Source: JAJXWB01 sp047971685
GTDB taxonomy: Bacteria; Pseudomonadota; Alphaproteobacteria; Rhizobiales; Beijerinckiaceae
Assembly (NCBI GenBank): GCA_047971685.1
Contig: JBKDZW010000086.1
Coordinates: forward strand, 1-10,507
Reading direction: 5' to 3'
DNA length: 10,507 nt
Positions 1 to 7,560 of the stretch are shown here, in pieces; position 1 is the first letter of the stretch, and each line of letters starts with the position of its first letter. Under the pieces are notes generated by a model that was not told the DNA's origin, did no database searches, and saw only the letters and a program-made list of their open reading frames with translations. The translations under genes were made by a program, and so were the position numbers.

Positions 1-2917
1 GCTCCTGCGCGCCCTTGTCGAAGGCATCGTCAAGCTTTTTTTCCAACGCGCGCGCATCGAGCGCATCTTCATGCGCGACAATTGTGGCAGGCGCGTCTTC
101 ATGCGCGACAACGGCGACAAGCGCATCGGGCGCGGCATGCGCAATGCGCGTATCGGAAAATCTCAGACGCCCCTGCCCGGCAAGCGAGGCCACGAGTTCG
201 GCGGACGAGCCGCCCGAGCCCGACACATCGAGCGCGCCGCCGACGCGCGCGGAAAACGGCTGGACATCCGCCTTGATATCCTGCCCGGAAAGACGCGCGC
301 GAAACGTGGCGGCTGCGCCCTCGCGCCGCAACGCAATCTCGCCCGAAAGCCGTCCCGTGCCGAGCGCCATCGCCATGTCTTGGGCAACAAGCGCGCCCGG
401 CCCAAGCGCGAGATTCATATGCGCATCGCGCGCGGCAATGCCGGCCCCGAGATCGAGATGGGCCACATCGAGCGCGATATTGGCCTGCGGCGGATCGAAC
501 CGCGAGGGCGCAAACTTCAGGCTCGGCCACACAGCGCCGCTGGCTGCGGGTTGCGCAGGGCCAAGCACGAGACCTGCAAGATCGGACGCAGAAAGACGCT
601 CGATCGCAAGCGCGCCGGAAATAACGCCCGCCCAATCGCGTTGAAGATCGCCGCTGGCGCGCACGCCGGAAACCTCCGCATCGATCTTGTGCAGCGCAAG
701 CCCCTGCCCGTCGAGATGCAGGCGCGCCGTGCCGCGCAGCGGAATGTGCAAGGAAGGATCGGGCGCGCCGAAAGCAAAGAGTGGCGCAAGCGGGGCAAGG
801 TCGTCGCTCTGCGCCTTCAAGGCGCCGTTTGCCGACATGCGGTCGGGCGTCAATTGCGTCTCGCCCTCAAAGCGCAAGGACAGGCGGCCGAGATCGAGCG
901 CCGCCTTTGTCTGCAAGGGCGCGCCGAGCAGCCCCTCGCCCTGCGCTTCCAGCCGCGCCCCGCCGACACCGCGCAGCGGCAGAACGGCAAGGCCCGCCTG
1001 GCGCATGAGGATGGCGGCTTCTGCGGCCTGCGCGCTGAAGCGCGCCTGCATGCGGCCCTCGCCCGCAGGAATGACCTGCGCGCTGTAGCGCGCCCCGCCC
1101 GCTTCGCCCGCCAGATTGATTTGCGTGAATTCACCCGATGAATCGGTGGCCATCCCGAATGTCAGATGCGCCGGCGAAAGCGCGGATGCGCGCGCAAACA
1201 GCGCTTCGCTGGCGGCGCCCGGCGCAAGGCGGCGCACGAGCGCAGCAAGATCGGCGAGCTTTTCCGCATCGAGCTTGAAATCGAACCCGCCGCCGCGCGC
1301 ATTCATGCGGCCCGCGCCCGCGATATCTGCGCCGCCAAGTCCATTGATTGCAAATTCGTCGAGCCGTGTCGTCCCGCCGGCGCGCGTCGCAAGCAGGCGC
1401 AGGCGCCCGGTCTCGGCCGCCGCCGCGCCAAGCCGCGCCACCCGCAGGGCCTGCGCTTCGAGCGCGATGTAAAAATCGTTGGCCCGTGCAAGCCCGGCAA
1501 GCGCCTTGAGGTCGGGCAATCCATCGACATCGATGACGGATGCATTGAGCTTCAGCGTCAGTTTCGCGGGCGTTGCAGGCTGCGCTTCACGCCACTCGAT
1601 ATGGCCCGACAGCCGCGAACGCTCGACCTCCATCTCGCGGGCCTCGAGCGCAAGACCGGCGCGATCCGCACGGATCGCGCCATCCAGAACGAGGCGGGCA
1701 AACGGCGGCGCCGTCAGCCATCCCCCCGCCTGCGGCAGAAAGGGCGCGAGATAGGCGCCAAGACGCCGGGCCTCGCGCGTCTCGATCCGTATCCGGCCAT
1801 CGAGCGCGGGCGCGGCAAAATCGGCGGCGCCGGAATAGGTCAGGCGCGAGCGACCCGGCAATCCCGCCTCGACAGTAACGAGAGGGCGCATGTCGGGCTT
1901 GCCCTCATAACCGAGTTTGACCTGGCTCAGAATATCGCCGCCTAACATGACGCTATCGGCGGCAAGACGCAGTCTGGTCGCAAACGCGGGCGCAGCCTGC
2001 GCGACATCCGCCAGCCGATAGCCCCCGCGAAAGCGGTCGAGATCGAGATTGGCGGCAGCAAGTTCCGCATGAAATCCCTTTTCGCGCGAAAAATCGGCCT
2101 TGCCGGAAAAGTTCAGCGCGCGATCCTCATCGCCAAGCCGGCCATCTATCTCTTGCGCCTCAAGGCCAGAATTATCGGCCTTGAGAGCGAAACGCGCGCG
2201 CATCGGCGCGCCGCCGATGTCGCCCGACAATGTCGCCTGCCCGGAAAATTCGGGGAGGCTTGCGCCAAACGCAACATCGCCGGTCGCCTCGCCGCGCCAT
2301 TTCCGGGCGCTGTTTTCGGCGGAAAACTTGCTGCGTAATTTTTCCCCCTCGATGACGCCGGTCGCAAAGGAAAAGTCTGTTCTATCGCCGTCGCGCCAAA
2401 CGCCCTTGCCGCGAAACGGCCCGGCCAGCGTATCGGCGGAGAGCGTCATCTCGACATGTTCAAGCACCCGATTCCACGCGCCGGAAACGCGGATTGTCGC
2501 ATCGTCGAGCCGCAACCGCGCCACAGCGACCGGCTGGCCCTCGTTCTTCAGGGCGCCGGCGGCAAACGCGCCGGCAGCGGTCTCGTCCACCGACACATCG
2601 GCGCGCTCCAGCGCGATTTCGGTGAACTCGAAGGCGCCGCGCAACAGGGCGGGCGCGGACAATTCGAGCACGGTCCGGCGCGCGCGCACGCCAAGTCCCG
2701 GCCACCGCGCCTCGATGGCGCCCGCCGTCAGGCGCGGCGCCGGCAACAGGCGCATTTCAACGGGGCCCTCAAGCGTAACGGAGCCGCCAACCTCCGCGCC
2801 AAGGCGCTGCGCAATCTCGTCGCCATAGCGCGTCCAGTCGATAAAGGGGGGCGCGACCAGGGCCGCCGTCAGCAACGCGACCAGACAGGCGGCGATAATG
2901 GTCAATATCTCGCGCAA
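1..2917 (-). CDS. AsmA-family inner-membrane-anchored envelope protein (3' end outside window)
   Basis: About 972 residues are visible with no stop, and the C-terminus lies beyond the left edge. The N-terminus has one hydrophobic segment (about residues 4-25) ending in the PPFIDW phrase at 23-28, then the GPVEMRLLPAPRL stretch at 51-63, which is the usual opening of alphaproteobacterial AsmA proteins. The remainder is repetitive beta-rich sequence with many short L/I-x-G and A-x-L-x-L patterns, as expected for this family. AsmA-like proteins are anchored in the inner membrane, extend into the periplasm, and are linked to outer-membrane biogenesis and lipid transport between membranes. The visible C-terminal part (about 900-972) matches the AsmA C-terminal region. 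The start is TTG at 2915-2917, chosen because no ATG lies just before the membrane segment and a GAGGG ribosome site sits 8 bases upstream. The gene is 121 bases downstream of the transporter, on the same strand. The substrate is unknown. Confidence 0.88.
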   Translation of the reverse strand, partial: MREILTIIAACLVALLTAALVAPPFIDWTRYGDEIAQRLGAEVGGSVTLEGPVEMRLLPAPRLTAGAIEARWPGLGVRARRTVLELSAPALLRGAFEFTEIALERADVSVDETAAGAFAAGALKNEGQPVAVARLRLDDATIRVSGAWNRVLEHVEMTLSADTLAGPFRGKGVWRDGDRTDFSFATGVIEGEKLRSKFSAENSARKWRGEATGDVAFGASLPEFSGQATLSGDIGGAPMRARFALKADNSGLEAQEIDGRLGDEDRALNFSGKADFSREKGFHAELAAANLDLDRFRGGYRLADVAQAAPAFATRLRLAADSVMLGGDILSQVKLGYEGKPDMRPLVTVEAGLPGRSRLTYSGAADFAAPALDGRIRIETREARRLGAYLAPFLPQAGGWLTAPPFARLVLDGAIRADRAGLALEAREMEVERSRLSGHIEWREAQPATPAKLTLKLNASVIDVDGLPDLKALAGLARANDFYIALEAQALRVARLGAAAAETGRLRLLATRAGGTTRLDEFAINGLGGADIAGAGRMNARGGGFDFKLDAEKLADLAALVRRLAPGAASEALFARASALSPAHLTFGMATDSSGEFTQINLAGEAGGARYSAQVIPAGEGRMQARFSAQAAEAAILMRQAGLAVLPLRGVGGARLEAQGEGLLGAPLQTKAALDLGRLSLRFEGETQLTPDRMSANGALKAQSDDLAPLAPLFAFGAPDPSLHIPLRGTARLHLDGQGLALHKIDAEVSGVRASGDLQRDWAGVISGALAIERLSASDLAGLVLGPAQPAASGAVWPSLKFAPSRFDPPQANIALDVAHLDLGAGIAARDAHMNLALGPGALVAQDMAMALGTGRLSGEIALRREGAAATFRARLSGQDIKADVQPFSARVGGALDVSGSGGSSAELVASLAGQGRLRFSDTRIAHAAPDALVAVVAHEDAPATIVAHEDALDARALEKKLDDAFDKGAQE
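61..111. repeat. Two-copy 30-base-period direct repeat inside the AsmA gene
   Basis: Positions 61-81 and 91-111 are identical at 20 of 21 bases. On the minus strand they encode two copies of VAHEDA in a ten-residue period (residues about 937-946 and 947-956). The period is a multiple of three, so the reading frame is kept. It lies in the C-terminal region of the AsmA protein and looks like a recent in-frame duplication. Confidence 0.75.
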
Positions 2918-2925
2918 ACGGCTTT

Positions 2926-2930
2926 CCCTC
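2926..2930 (-). promoter_or_regulatory. Ribosome binding site GAGGG that fixes the AsmA TTG start
   Basis: GAGGG on the minus strand lies 8 bases before TTG at 2917-2915. The open frame continues upstream without an ATG near this point, and the transmembrane segment begins three codons after the TTG. The site therefore favours the TTG over another TTG four codons further in. Confidence 0.6.
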
Positions 2931-3012
2931 GAATCTGCGCCGATTTTATCGCGTTTGAGCGCGACCCGAGCAATTTTCCGCTCCTGCGCGCAAGTTGAAC
3001 CTGCCTGGCCTT

Positions 3013-3027
3013 CATGGCCGGGCCATG
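3013..3027. repeat. 15-base inverted repeat after the MFS transporter stop
   Basis: CATGGCC and GGCCATG flank a single G, 11 bases beyond the transporter stop codon and about 95 bases before the AsmA start. As RNA it would fold into a short GC-rich hairpin. No T-run follows on the minus strand, so it does not qualify as a standard Rho-independent terminator. It may mark an operon boundary or be incidental. Confidence 0.45.
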
Positions 3028-3038
3028 GCGCAGCGCTT

Positions 3039-4475
3039 TCAGGGCTCGCGCGCAGACAGGGGCGGCGCGACCTCTTCCAGCGGGCGCCGTTCGGCCGCAA
3101 TCCCCCAGCGCCACGCCGCCCATGCCGCCCCGATCATGCCGAGCGCCCCGAACAAATAGCCCGCAAACAACGCAAATCGCGAGCCCGTGCCAATGAGTTC
3201 GCCGAATATGTAAGGCGCCGCCACCCCGCCGAGCGCCGTGCCGAAGGCGTAGAACAGCGCAATGGCGAGCGCGCGGATTTCGACGGGAAAAATCTCGCTG
3301 ACGGTAAGATAGGCCGAGCTTGCCGCGGCGGAGGCGACGAAAAAGACGCACGACCATGCAATCGTCTGCTGCCGCGCATCGAGCAGGCCCTGCCAGAAGA
3401 GATAGCCGACAATGGCAAGCCCAAGTCCCGAAAAGGCGTATGTGCCGGCGATCATCGGCCGGCGCCCGAGCGTGTCGAACAGCGGCCCGAGCACGAGCGG
3501 CCCCGCGACATTGCCGAGCGCGAAGGGAATGAGGTGCCAGCCGACCTGATCGGGCGCAAGGCCGTAGAAGCGCGTGAGAATGAGCGCATAGGTGAAGAAG
3601 ATGGCGTTGTAGAAAAACGCCTGCGCGGCCATCAGCGCAAGACCGACCAGCGAGCGCGTGCGGTGGCGATGGACAATCGCCTCGTAGACCTCGGAAAGCG
3701 GCGTGTGTTTTCGCGCGACATAGGCGAATTTCCGGTCGCCCGGCGCGCCCGGATCGCGTCCCTTGGCGCGAAACTCATCCTCGATTGCAGCGACGATTCT
3801 TTCCGCCTGCGCCGTCTTGCCGTGAATGAGAAGCCAGCGCGGGCTTTCCGGCAGAAAGGCGCGCAAGGCCAGAATGACGAGGCCGAGCGCCGCGCCGATG
3901 AAGAAGGCGAGACGCCAGCCTGTGTCGGGCGCGAAATAAAGGGGATCGAGCAGAACGACCGACGCGGCCGCCCCCGCAGCGGCGCCGAGCCAGAACGTGC
4001 CGTTGATCGCAAGATCGATGCGCCCGCGATAGCGCGCCGGCATCAATTCCTGAATGGTCGAATTGATCGCGGCATATTCGCCGCCAATGCCCGCGCCCGT
4101 CAGCAGGCGAAAGAAGCAGAAGCTCGCAAGGTTCCAGGAAAAGGCGGTGGCGGCGGTGGCCAGCAGATAGACGGACAATGTGACGAAGAACAGTTTCTTG
4201 CGCCCCAGACGGTCGGTCAGCCAGCCAAACAGCAGCGCCCCGAAAACCGCGCCCAGCAGATAGAAGGAGGCGGCAAGCCCGATATCGGCGTCGCTGAACC
4301 CAAGGCGCGGCGAGGCCTTGAGCGCGCCGGCAATGGCGCCGGCAATCGTCACCTCGAGACCGTCGAGCACCCAGGAGACGCCCAGGCCAAGCGCAACGCG
4401 CGTATGAAAACGGCCCCAGGGCAGACGGTCGAGCCTCTGGGGAATGTCGGTGACGATCGTCTCCGGCGCAGGCAT
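3039..4475 (-). CDS. MFS transporter, sugar-porter/metabolite:H+ symporter type
   Basis: This 478-residue protein has the length and hydrophobic pattern of a 12-helix major facilitator. Visible signatures are WVLDGLE at 35-41 in helix 1 with an acidic residue in the membrane, motif A GWLTDRLGRKK at 84-94, RLLTGAGIGGEYAA at 123-136, PESPRWLL at 209-216, a second motif-A-like FDTLGRR at 333-339, and SEIFPVEIR at 393-401. Together these are typical of the sugar_tr group, whose members import sugars, aromatic acids or monocarboxylates with protons at the inner membrane. It begins 18 bases after the dehydrogenase gene and is almost certainly cotranscribed with it. From that context I infer lactate or another 2-hydroxy acid as substrate; the sequence alone does not prove this. 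The ATG start has no strong ribosome site, only GCGGA inside a small hairpin, so translation may be coupled to the upstream gene. Confidence 0.9.
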   Translation of the reverse strand: MPAPETIVTDIPQRLDRLPWGRFHTRVALGLGVSWVLDGLEVTIAGAIAGALKASPRLGFSDADIGLAASFYLLGAVFGALLFGWLTDRLGRKKLFFVTLSVYLLATAATAFSWNLASFCFFRLLTGAGIGGEYAAINSTIQELMPARYRGRIDLAINGTFWLGAAAGAAASVVLLDPLYFAPDTGWRLAFFIGAALGLVILALRAFLPESPRWLLIHGKTAQAERIVAAIEDEFRAKGRDPGAPGDRKFAYVARKHTPLSEVYEAIVHRHRTRSLVGLALMAAQAFFYNAIFFTYALILTRFYGLAPDQVGWHLIPFALGNVAGPLVLGPLFDTLGRRPMIAGTYAFSGLGLAIVGYLFWQGLLDARQQTIAWSCVFFVASAAASSAYLTVSEIFPVEIRALAIALFYAFGTALGGVAAPYIFGELIGTGSRFALFAGYLFGALGMIGAAWAAWRWGIAAERRPLEEVAPPLSAREP

Positions 4476-4477
4476 CG

Positions 4478-4491
4478 GTCCGCTGCCGGAC
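4478..4491 (-). promoter_or_regulatory. Small hairpin filling the spacer before the MFS start codon
   Basis: GTCCG, a four-base loop and CGGAC form a perfect 5-bp stem on the minus-strand RNA. The stem ends two bases before the ATG at 4475 and occupies 14 of the 18 intergenic bases, including where a ribosome site would lie. This could make transporter translation depend on ribosomes finishing the dehydrogenase gene. The stem is short and could be chance. Confidence 0.35.
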
Positions 4492-4493
4492 GC

Positions 4494-5924
4494 TCAGGCG
4501 TCGAGCACCTTGCCGGGGTTCATGATGTTCTGCGGATCGAGCGCCCGTTTGATCGCGCGCATCACGTTCAGCGTCTCCGGCGAATGTTCTTCGCGCATGT
4601 ATTTGATCTTGGCCTGCCCCACGCCGTGCTCGCCCGTGCATGTGCCGCCCATTTCCAGCGCGCGCCGCACAAGGCGTTCGACGAACGTCTTGGCCTTGGC
4701 GACATCTTCCGGATCTCCGGGGTCGAATTGCGGTCCGGAATGGAAATTGCCGTCCCCGACATGGCCGACGATTGGCGCGACAATGCCGATGCGTTCGGCG
4801 TCCTCGATCGTCTGCGTCACGCAATCGGCAAGCCGCGAGATCGGCACGCAGACATCGGTCGAAAAGCCGGTCATTTCAGGCTTGCGCTTCAAGGATTGGT
4901 GCGCCCAGTAGACATCGTGGCGCGCCTGCCAGAGCTTTGTGCGGTCTTCCGGCTTGGTCGTCCAGTTGAAGGGGCCCCCGCCATGGCCTTCGGCCAGTTC
5001 CCTGAAGCGCGCGGTCTGTTCCTCCACGCCTTTTTCCGTACCGTGAAACTCGAGAAACAGCATCGGCGCCTCGGTCAGGCCGAGCTTTGAATAATTGTTG
5101 AAAGCGCGCACGGTCAAAGGATCGACCAGTTCGATGCGCGCAATCGGCAGGCCCGACTGAATGGTCTCGATGACCGTGTCGCAGGCCGCCTTGATCGAGG
5201 GAAACTGGCAGGTCGCCGCCGAAATCGCCTCTGGAATGCCGTAAAGCTTCAGCGTGATTTCCGTGATGATCCCGAGCGTGCCTTCCGAACCCACGAACAG
5301 GCGCGTGAGATCGTAGCCGGCGGAAGATTTTTTCGCGCGCGTCGCCGTCTTCACCACACGCCCGTCGGGCATGACCACGGTCAGCGCCAGCACATTGTCC
5401 TTCATCGTGCCGTAGCGCACGGCGTTGGTGCCGGATGCGCGCGTTGCGCACATGCCGCCGATGGAGGCGTCGGCGCCGGGGTCGATCGGAAAGAACAGGC
5501 CTGTATCGCGCAGATAATCGTTGAGCGCCTTGCGCGTGACGCCCGGCTGCAACACCACATCGAGATCCTCGACATGCACTTCGAGAATCTCGTTCATCTG
5601 CGACACGTCGATGGACACCCCACCATAGGGCGCATTCGTGTGGCCTTCGAGCGAGGTGTTCGTGCCGAGAGCGATAACGGGAATCCCGCGCGCAGCGCAA
5701 ATCCCGACCGCATCCGACACATCCTGCGTGGATTGCGCGAAAACGACCGCGTCCGGCGGCTGGTTCGGCGTCCAGGAAAGATTATGGCCGTGCTGTTGAC
5801 GCACAGCCATGGAGGTGACGAGACGATTGCCGAATTTTGCGGCGAGTTCGCCGATTGCGGCGTCGATTTCGGCTTGCGGCGGGCGTTGTGTCAGCCGGGC
5901 GATGGCGGGATCGTGTTCGGTCAC
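4494..5924 (-). CDS. FAD-linked D-lactate dehydrogenase-type oxidoreductase (GlcD/DLD family)
   Basis: This 476-residue protein has both domains of the family. The N-terminal FAD-binding domain shows NTSLEGH at 89-95, DPGADASIGGM at 148-158, GTNAVRYGTMKDNVL at 165-179 and GSEGTLGIITE at 212-222. The C-terminal FAD-oxidase domain shows HVGDGNFH at 388-395, GEHGVG at 431-436 and a closing LDPQNIMNPGKVL at 462-474. Characterised relatives oxidise D-lactate, glycolate or D-2-hydroxyglutarate to the 2-oxo acid and pass electrons to cytochrome c or a quinone pool. No glcE or glcF-like partner is adjacent, which favours a one-subunit D-lactate dehydrogenase over glycolate oxidase. There is no evident signal peptide, so it is probably cytoplasmic or peripheral at the membrane. 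The start is GTG, supported by GGGAG 7 bases upstream. The transporter gene follows 18 bases on. Exact substrate is uncertain. Confidence 0.92.
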   Translation of the reverse strand: MTEHDPAIARLTQRPPQAEIDAAIGELAAKFGNRLVTSMAVRQQHGHNLSWTPNQPPDAVVFAQSTQDVSDAVGICAARGIPVIALGTNTSLEGHTNAPYGGVSIDVSQMNEILEVHVEDLDVVLQPGVTRKALNDYLRDTGLFFPIDPGADASIGGMCATRASGTNAVRYGTMKDNVLALTVVMPDGRVVKTATRAKKSSAGYDLTRLFVGSEGTLGIITEITLKLYGIPEAISAATCQFPSIKAACDTVIETIQSGLPIARIELVDPLTVRAFNNYSKLGLTEAPMLFLEFHGTEKGVEEQTARFRELAEGHGGGPFNWTTKPEDRTKLWQARHDVYWAHQSLKRKPEMTGFSTDVCVPISRLADCVTQTIEDAERIGIVAPIVGHVGDGNFHSGPQFDPGDPEDVAKAKTFVERLVRRALEMGGTCTGEHGVGQAKIKYMREEHSPETLNVMRAIKRALDPQNIMNPGKVLDA

Positions 5925-5931
5925 TTTGGCG

Positions 5932-5936
5932 CTCCC
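5932..5936 (-). promoter_or_regulatory. Ribosome binding site GGGAG for the GTG start of the dehydrogenase
   Basis: GGGAG lies 7 bases before GTG at 5924-5922. No ATG is available at the expected N-terminus of this family, so the site supports the GTG as the true start. Confidence 0.6.
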
Positions 5937-6020
5937 ATTCGTTCTTTTTTCAATCTACCGCCGCACGGCCTTTGCGTCGAGGCGCGCTTCTTCGCAGCGC
6001 CCGCGTTGTCGCCTCAGGCG

Positions 6021-6539
6021 TTATTTCGCAATCCGCATCGGCCCCGTGAAATCGCGTTTGCCGAGCGGCGCGCCCTTCGTGCGCAGAATGTCGTAGGCGG
6101 TGGTCGCATGGAATTGCAGATTGGGAATCGAGAAGGACATCAGGAAATTCTCGACCGTGAACGGCAGCTTCGCATCGCGAAACTCGAAGAATGTCTTATT
6201 GCCTTCCAGCGCCTCGATTTCCTCGCGTGAAACCGCTTTCAACGCCGTGCGCGCATCGGCCACCAGTTTTTCAAGACCGGCGTAATCGTCCGGCCCGTCC
6301 ATGCGCGGTGAAAATGCGCCCTTCTTCACGCCCTCGATTGCGCCTTGCGAATGATGCACGACGGAAATGACCTGAAAGCGGAACGGCAGCATGTCTTCCC
6401 ACAAGCGCGCCTGCACGATGGCCTCAAGGCCGCCGGGCTTGTCGGCAAAATGCGTCCGGCCTTTTTCCAGAAAGCCCGCCACGCCGGCCAGCGACTGCAA
6501 AAAACCGGCGACGCTGACATCGTAAAGGGAAATGGCCAT
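6021..6539 (-). CDS. DUF1993 family protein
   Basis: The 172-residue protein matches DUF1993 from end to end: it opens MAISLYDVSVAGFLQSL, carries RLWEDMLPFRFQV at 45-57, and closes with IPNLQFHATTAYDILR at 138-153 followed by GKRDFTG at 160-166. The family is small, helical and cytoplasmic, and is thought to share the DinB-like four-helix fold; its function is not established. Histidines at 62, 63 and 144 sit where metal ligands occur in DinB-like proteins, but that is inference only. The ATG is preceded by AGGAG with 6 bases between. The dehydrogenase gene starts 96 bases downstream on the same strand, so readthrough is possible, but no functional link is evident. Confidence 0.88.
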   Translation of the reverse strand: MAISLYDVSVAGFLQSLAGVAGFLEKGRTHFADKPGGLEAIVQARLWEDMLPFRFQVISVVHHSQGAIEGVKKGAFSPRMDGPDDYAGLEKLVADARTALKAVSREEIEALEGNKTFFEFRDAKLPFTVENFLMSFSIPNLQFHATTAYDILRTKGAPLGKRDFTGPMRIAK

Positions 6540-6583
6540 GAGGCTCTCCTGTTTGTTTTATCTGGCTTCTCGCCGAATTTTCG

Positions 6584-6612
6584 ATCCAACAGGCTAGCGC
6601 CTGGCGCGTCAA
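6584..6612 (-). promoter_or_regulatory. Possible sigma-70-type promoter for the DUF1993 gene
   Basis: On the minus strand TTGACG (6612-6607) is followed after 17 bases by TTGGAT (6589-6584). The first element matches the -35 consensus at five of six positions; the second is a poor -10. The pair lies 45-73 bases before the ATG. The spacing and the strong -35 are the only support. Confidence 0.28.
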
Positions 6613-6700
6613 ACACAAGCGCTGCGACGAGCTGGCGCATATGACTTTTGGGACTGCGCGAATGCCGCGCATTGCCTTAGCGGTCGCCGCGCATAGTCGT

Positions 6701-6704
6701 GGAG
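6701..6704 (+). promoter_or_regulatory. Ribosome binding site GGAG that selects the ATG at 6711
   Basis: GGAG ends 6 bases before ATG at 6711. An in-frame GTG at 6699 overlaps this motif and has no ribosome site of its own, so the ATG is the better start of the small gene. Confidence 0.5.
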
Positions 6705-6710
6705 TTTGTC

Positions 6711-6947
6711 ATGCTTGGACCGGCCGACATCGCCGATTGGAACGAGGACGAAAGCGATCGCCTGCGCGCCGAAATCCGTTTGCTGCCGGTCATGCGTCAG
6801 CTCGAGGATGAGCCGGGGCGCACCCGCACGGCGCTCGGGCCAGTGCTTGCCGCCCGCCTCGACGCCTTCCGCCGCGACGCGCGCCGCCCTGCCCGGGAAT
6901 TGCGCAATCTCCTGAACGATCTTCGCGCCAGGGATTGCGACCAATAA
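6711..6947 (+). CDS. Small hypothetical protein, 78 residues
   Basis: I do not recognise this protein. It begins MLGPADIADWNEDESDRLRAE and is rich in Arg, Asp, Glu, Leu and Ala, with no hydrophobic segment, no signal peptide and a single Cys near the end. The pattern suggests a soluble, mostly helical protein; the C-terminal half is Arg-rich (DAFRRDARRPARELRNL, about 53-69), which could bind nucleic acid, though this is speculation. Codon use shows the same G/C third-position bias as the neighbours, and a good ribosome site lies 6 bases before the ATG. It is divergent from DUF1993 and ends 12 bases from the end of the convergent DUF924 gene. An overlapping minus-strand frame (6956-6609) is less likely, since it would overlap the DUF924 intergenic end and lacks a recognisable protein. 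Confidence 0.6.
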   Translation: MLGPADIADWNEDESDRLRAEIRLLPVMRQLEDEPGRTRTALGPVLAARLDAFRRDARRPARELRNLLNDLRARDCDQ

Positions 6948-6959
6948 CCCTCGCAAAGC

Positions 6960-7502
6960 TCACCCGGAAAACCCGCCGGCGTCGAGAAACGCCTGTTCCT
7001 CTGCGCTCATCGTGCGGCCAAGGATCGGATTGCGGTGCGGGAAGCGTTTGAATTTCTCGATGATTTCGCGATGCACGATCGCAAATTCCAGCCCCTCCTG
7101 ATCGCCGGCCGCAGCGCATAGAGCCTCGCAGCGTTTTTGCATGGCGAGATCTTCGGCGTGCATGAACGGCAGATAGAAGAAGCGCCGCAACGGCGCCTGA
7201 TAGGCCCGGTCGAAAGCGCAGGCGATCGCCCGCTGTGCGATACGCAGCGCGAAAACGTCGCTGGCGAAGGCGCGCGGCTGCCCCCGGAACATGTTGCGCG
7301 GAAATTGATCGGTCAGCAGGATCAGCGCCAGCGCGCCCTCGGGCGTTTCGTCCCAGCCCGGCAGATCGCCGCGCACGGCGGCTTCATGCGGGTCTAAAAA
7401 CCGCGCGCGCGTCGTCGCGTCGAAATCGGGATCGGGCGCAAACCAGCGCTCGGGCCCTGCCTCGACCCAGAAATCCACGATTTCGCGTGCGAAAACGCTC
7501 AT
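6960..7502 (-). CDS. DUF924 family protein
   Basis: The 180-residue protein has the full set of DUF924 signatures: VDFWVEAGPERWF at 9-21, LILLTDQFPRNMFRG at 60-74, FYLPFMHAEDLAMQ at 109-122 and HREIIEKFKRFPHRNPILGR at 144-163. Members are soluble helical proteins with a TPR-like fold predicted; no biochemical role is established. The open frame extends upstream to 7727 into the radical SAM gene, but the conserved family start is the ATG at 7502, which has GGTGGAG 8 bases before it. It follows the radical SAM gene by 58 bases and is probably cotranscribed. Length is normal for the family, and nothing appears broken. Confidence 0.9.
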   Translation of the reverse strand: MSVFAREIVDFWVEAGPERWFAPDPDFDATTRARFLDPHEAAVRGDLPGWDETPEGALALILLTDQFPRNMFRGQPRAFASDVFALRIAQRAIACAFDRAYQAPLRRFFYLPFMHAEDLAMQKRCEALCAAAGDQEGLEFAIVHREIIEKFKRFPHRNPILGRTMSAEEQAFLDAGGFSG

Positions 7503-7510
7503 CCGAAAAG

Positions 7511-7517
7511 CTCCACC
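7511..7517 (-). promoter_or_regulatory. Ribosome binding site GGTGGAG fixing the DUF924 start
   Basis: GGTGGAG is 8 bases before ATG at 7502. It decides against upstream in-frame starts at 7541 and 7727, whose extra residues look unlike the family and would overlap the radical SAM gene in the case of 7727. Confidence 0.6.
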
Positions 7518-7560
7518 CCCATAAGCCGAAGGCGTCCCCATCAGCGAAAGCTTTGGACGC

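Noticed and set aside
71..1945. Long plus-strand open frames at 71-1141 and 1166-1945
   Set aside because: Both lie antisense to the AsmA gene, whose minus-strand frame is continuous with family signatures. The plus-strand products are low-complexity and Arg/Ala-rich.
3013..3027. Rho-independent terminator after the transporter gene
   Set aside because: The inverted repeat is present but no T-run follows it on the minus strand. I kept it only as a repeat.
2898..5090. A 730-codon plus-strand open frame opposite the transporter and dehydrogenase genes
   Set aside because: It runs antisense to two genes with complete family motifs. Its translation is Arg/Ala/Gly-rich with no recognisable domain. 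Such frames arise from GC-rich third positions on the opposite strand.
6711..6947. The small protein as a RiPP precursor for the radical SAM enzyme
   Set aside because: It is on the opposite strand, separated by DUF924, has one Cys and no leader-core or repeat pattern, so there is nothing to support this role.
6609..6956. A 115-codon minus-strand frame opposite the small 78-residue gene
   Set aside because: It has no evident ribosome site that I could support and no recognisable protein. The plus-strand frame has better start signals.
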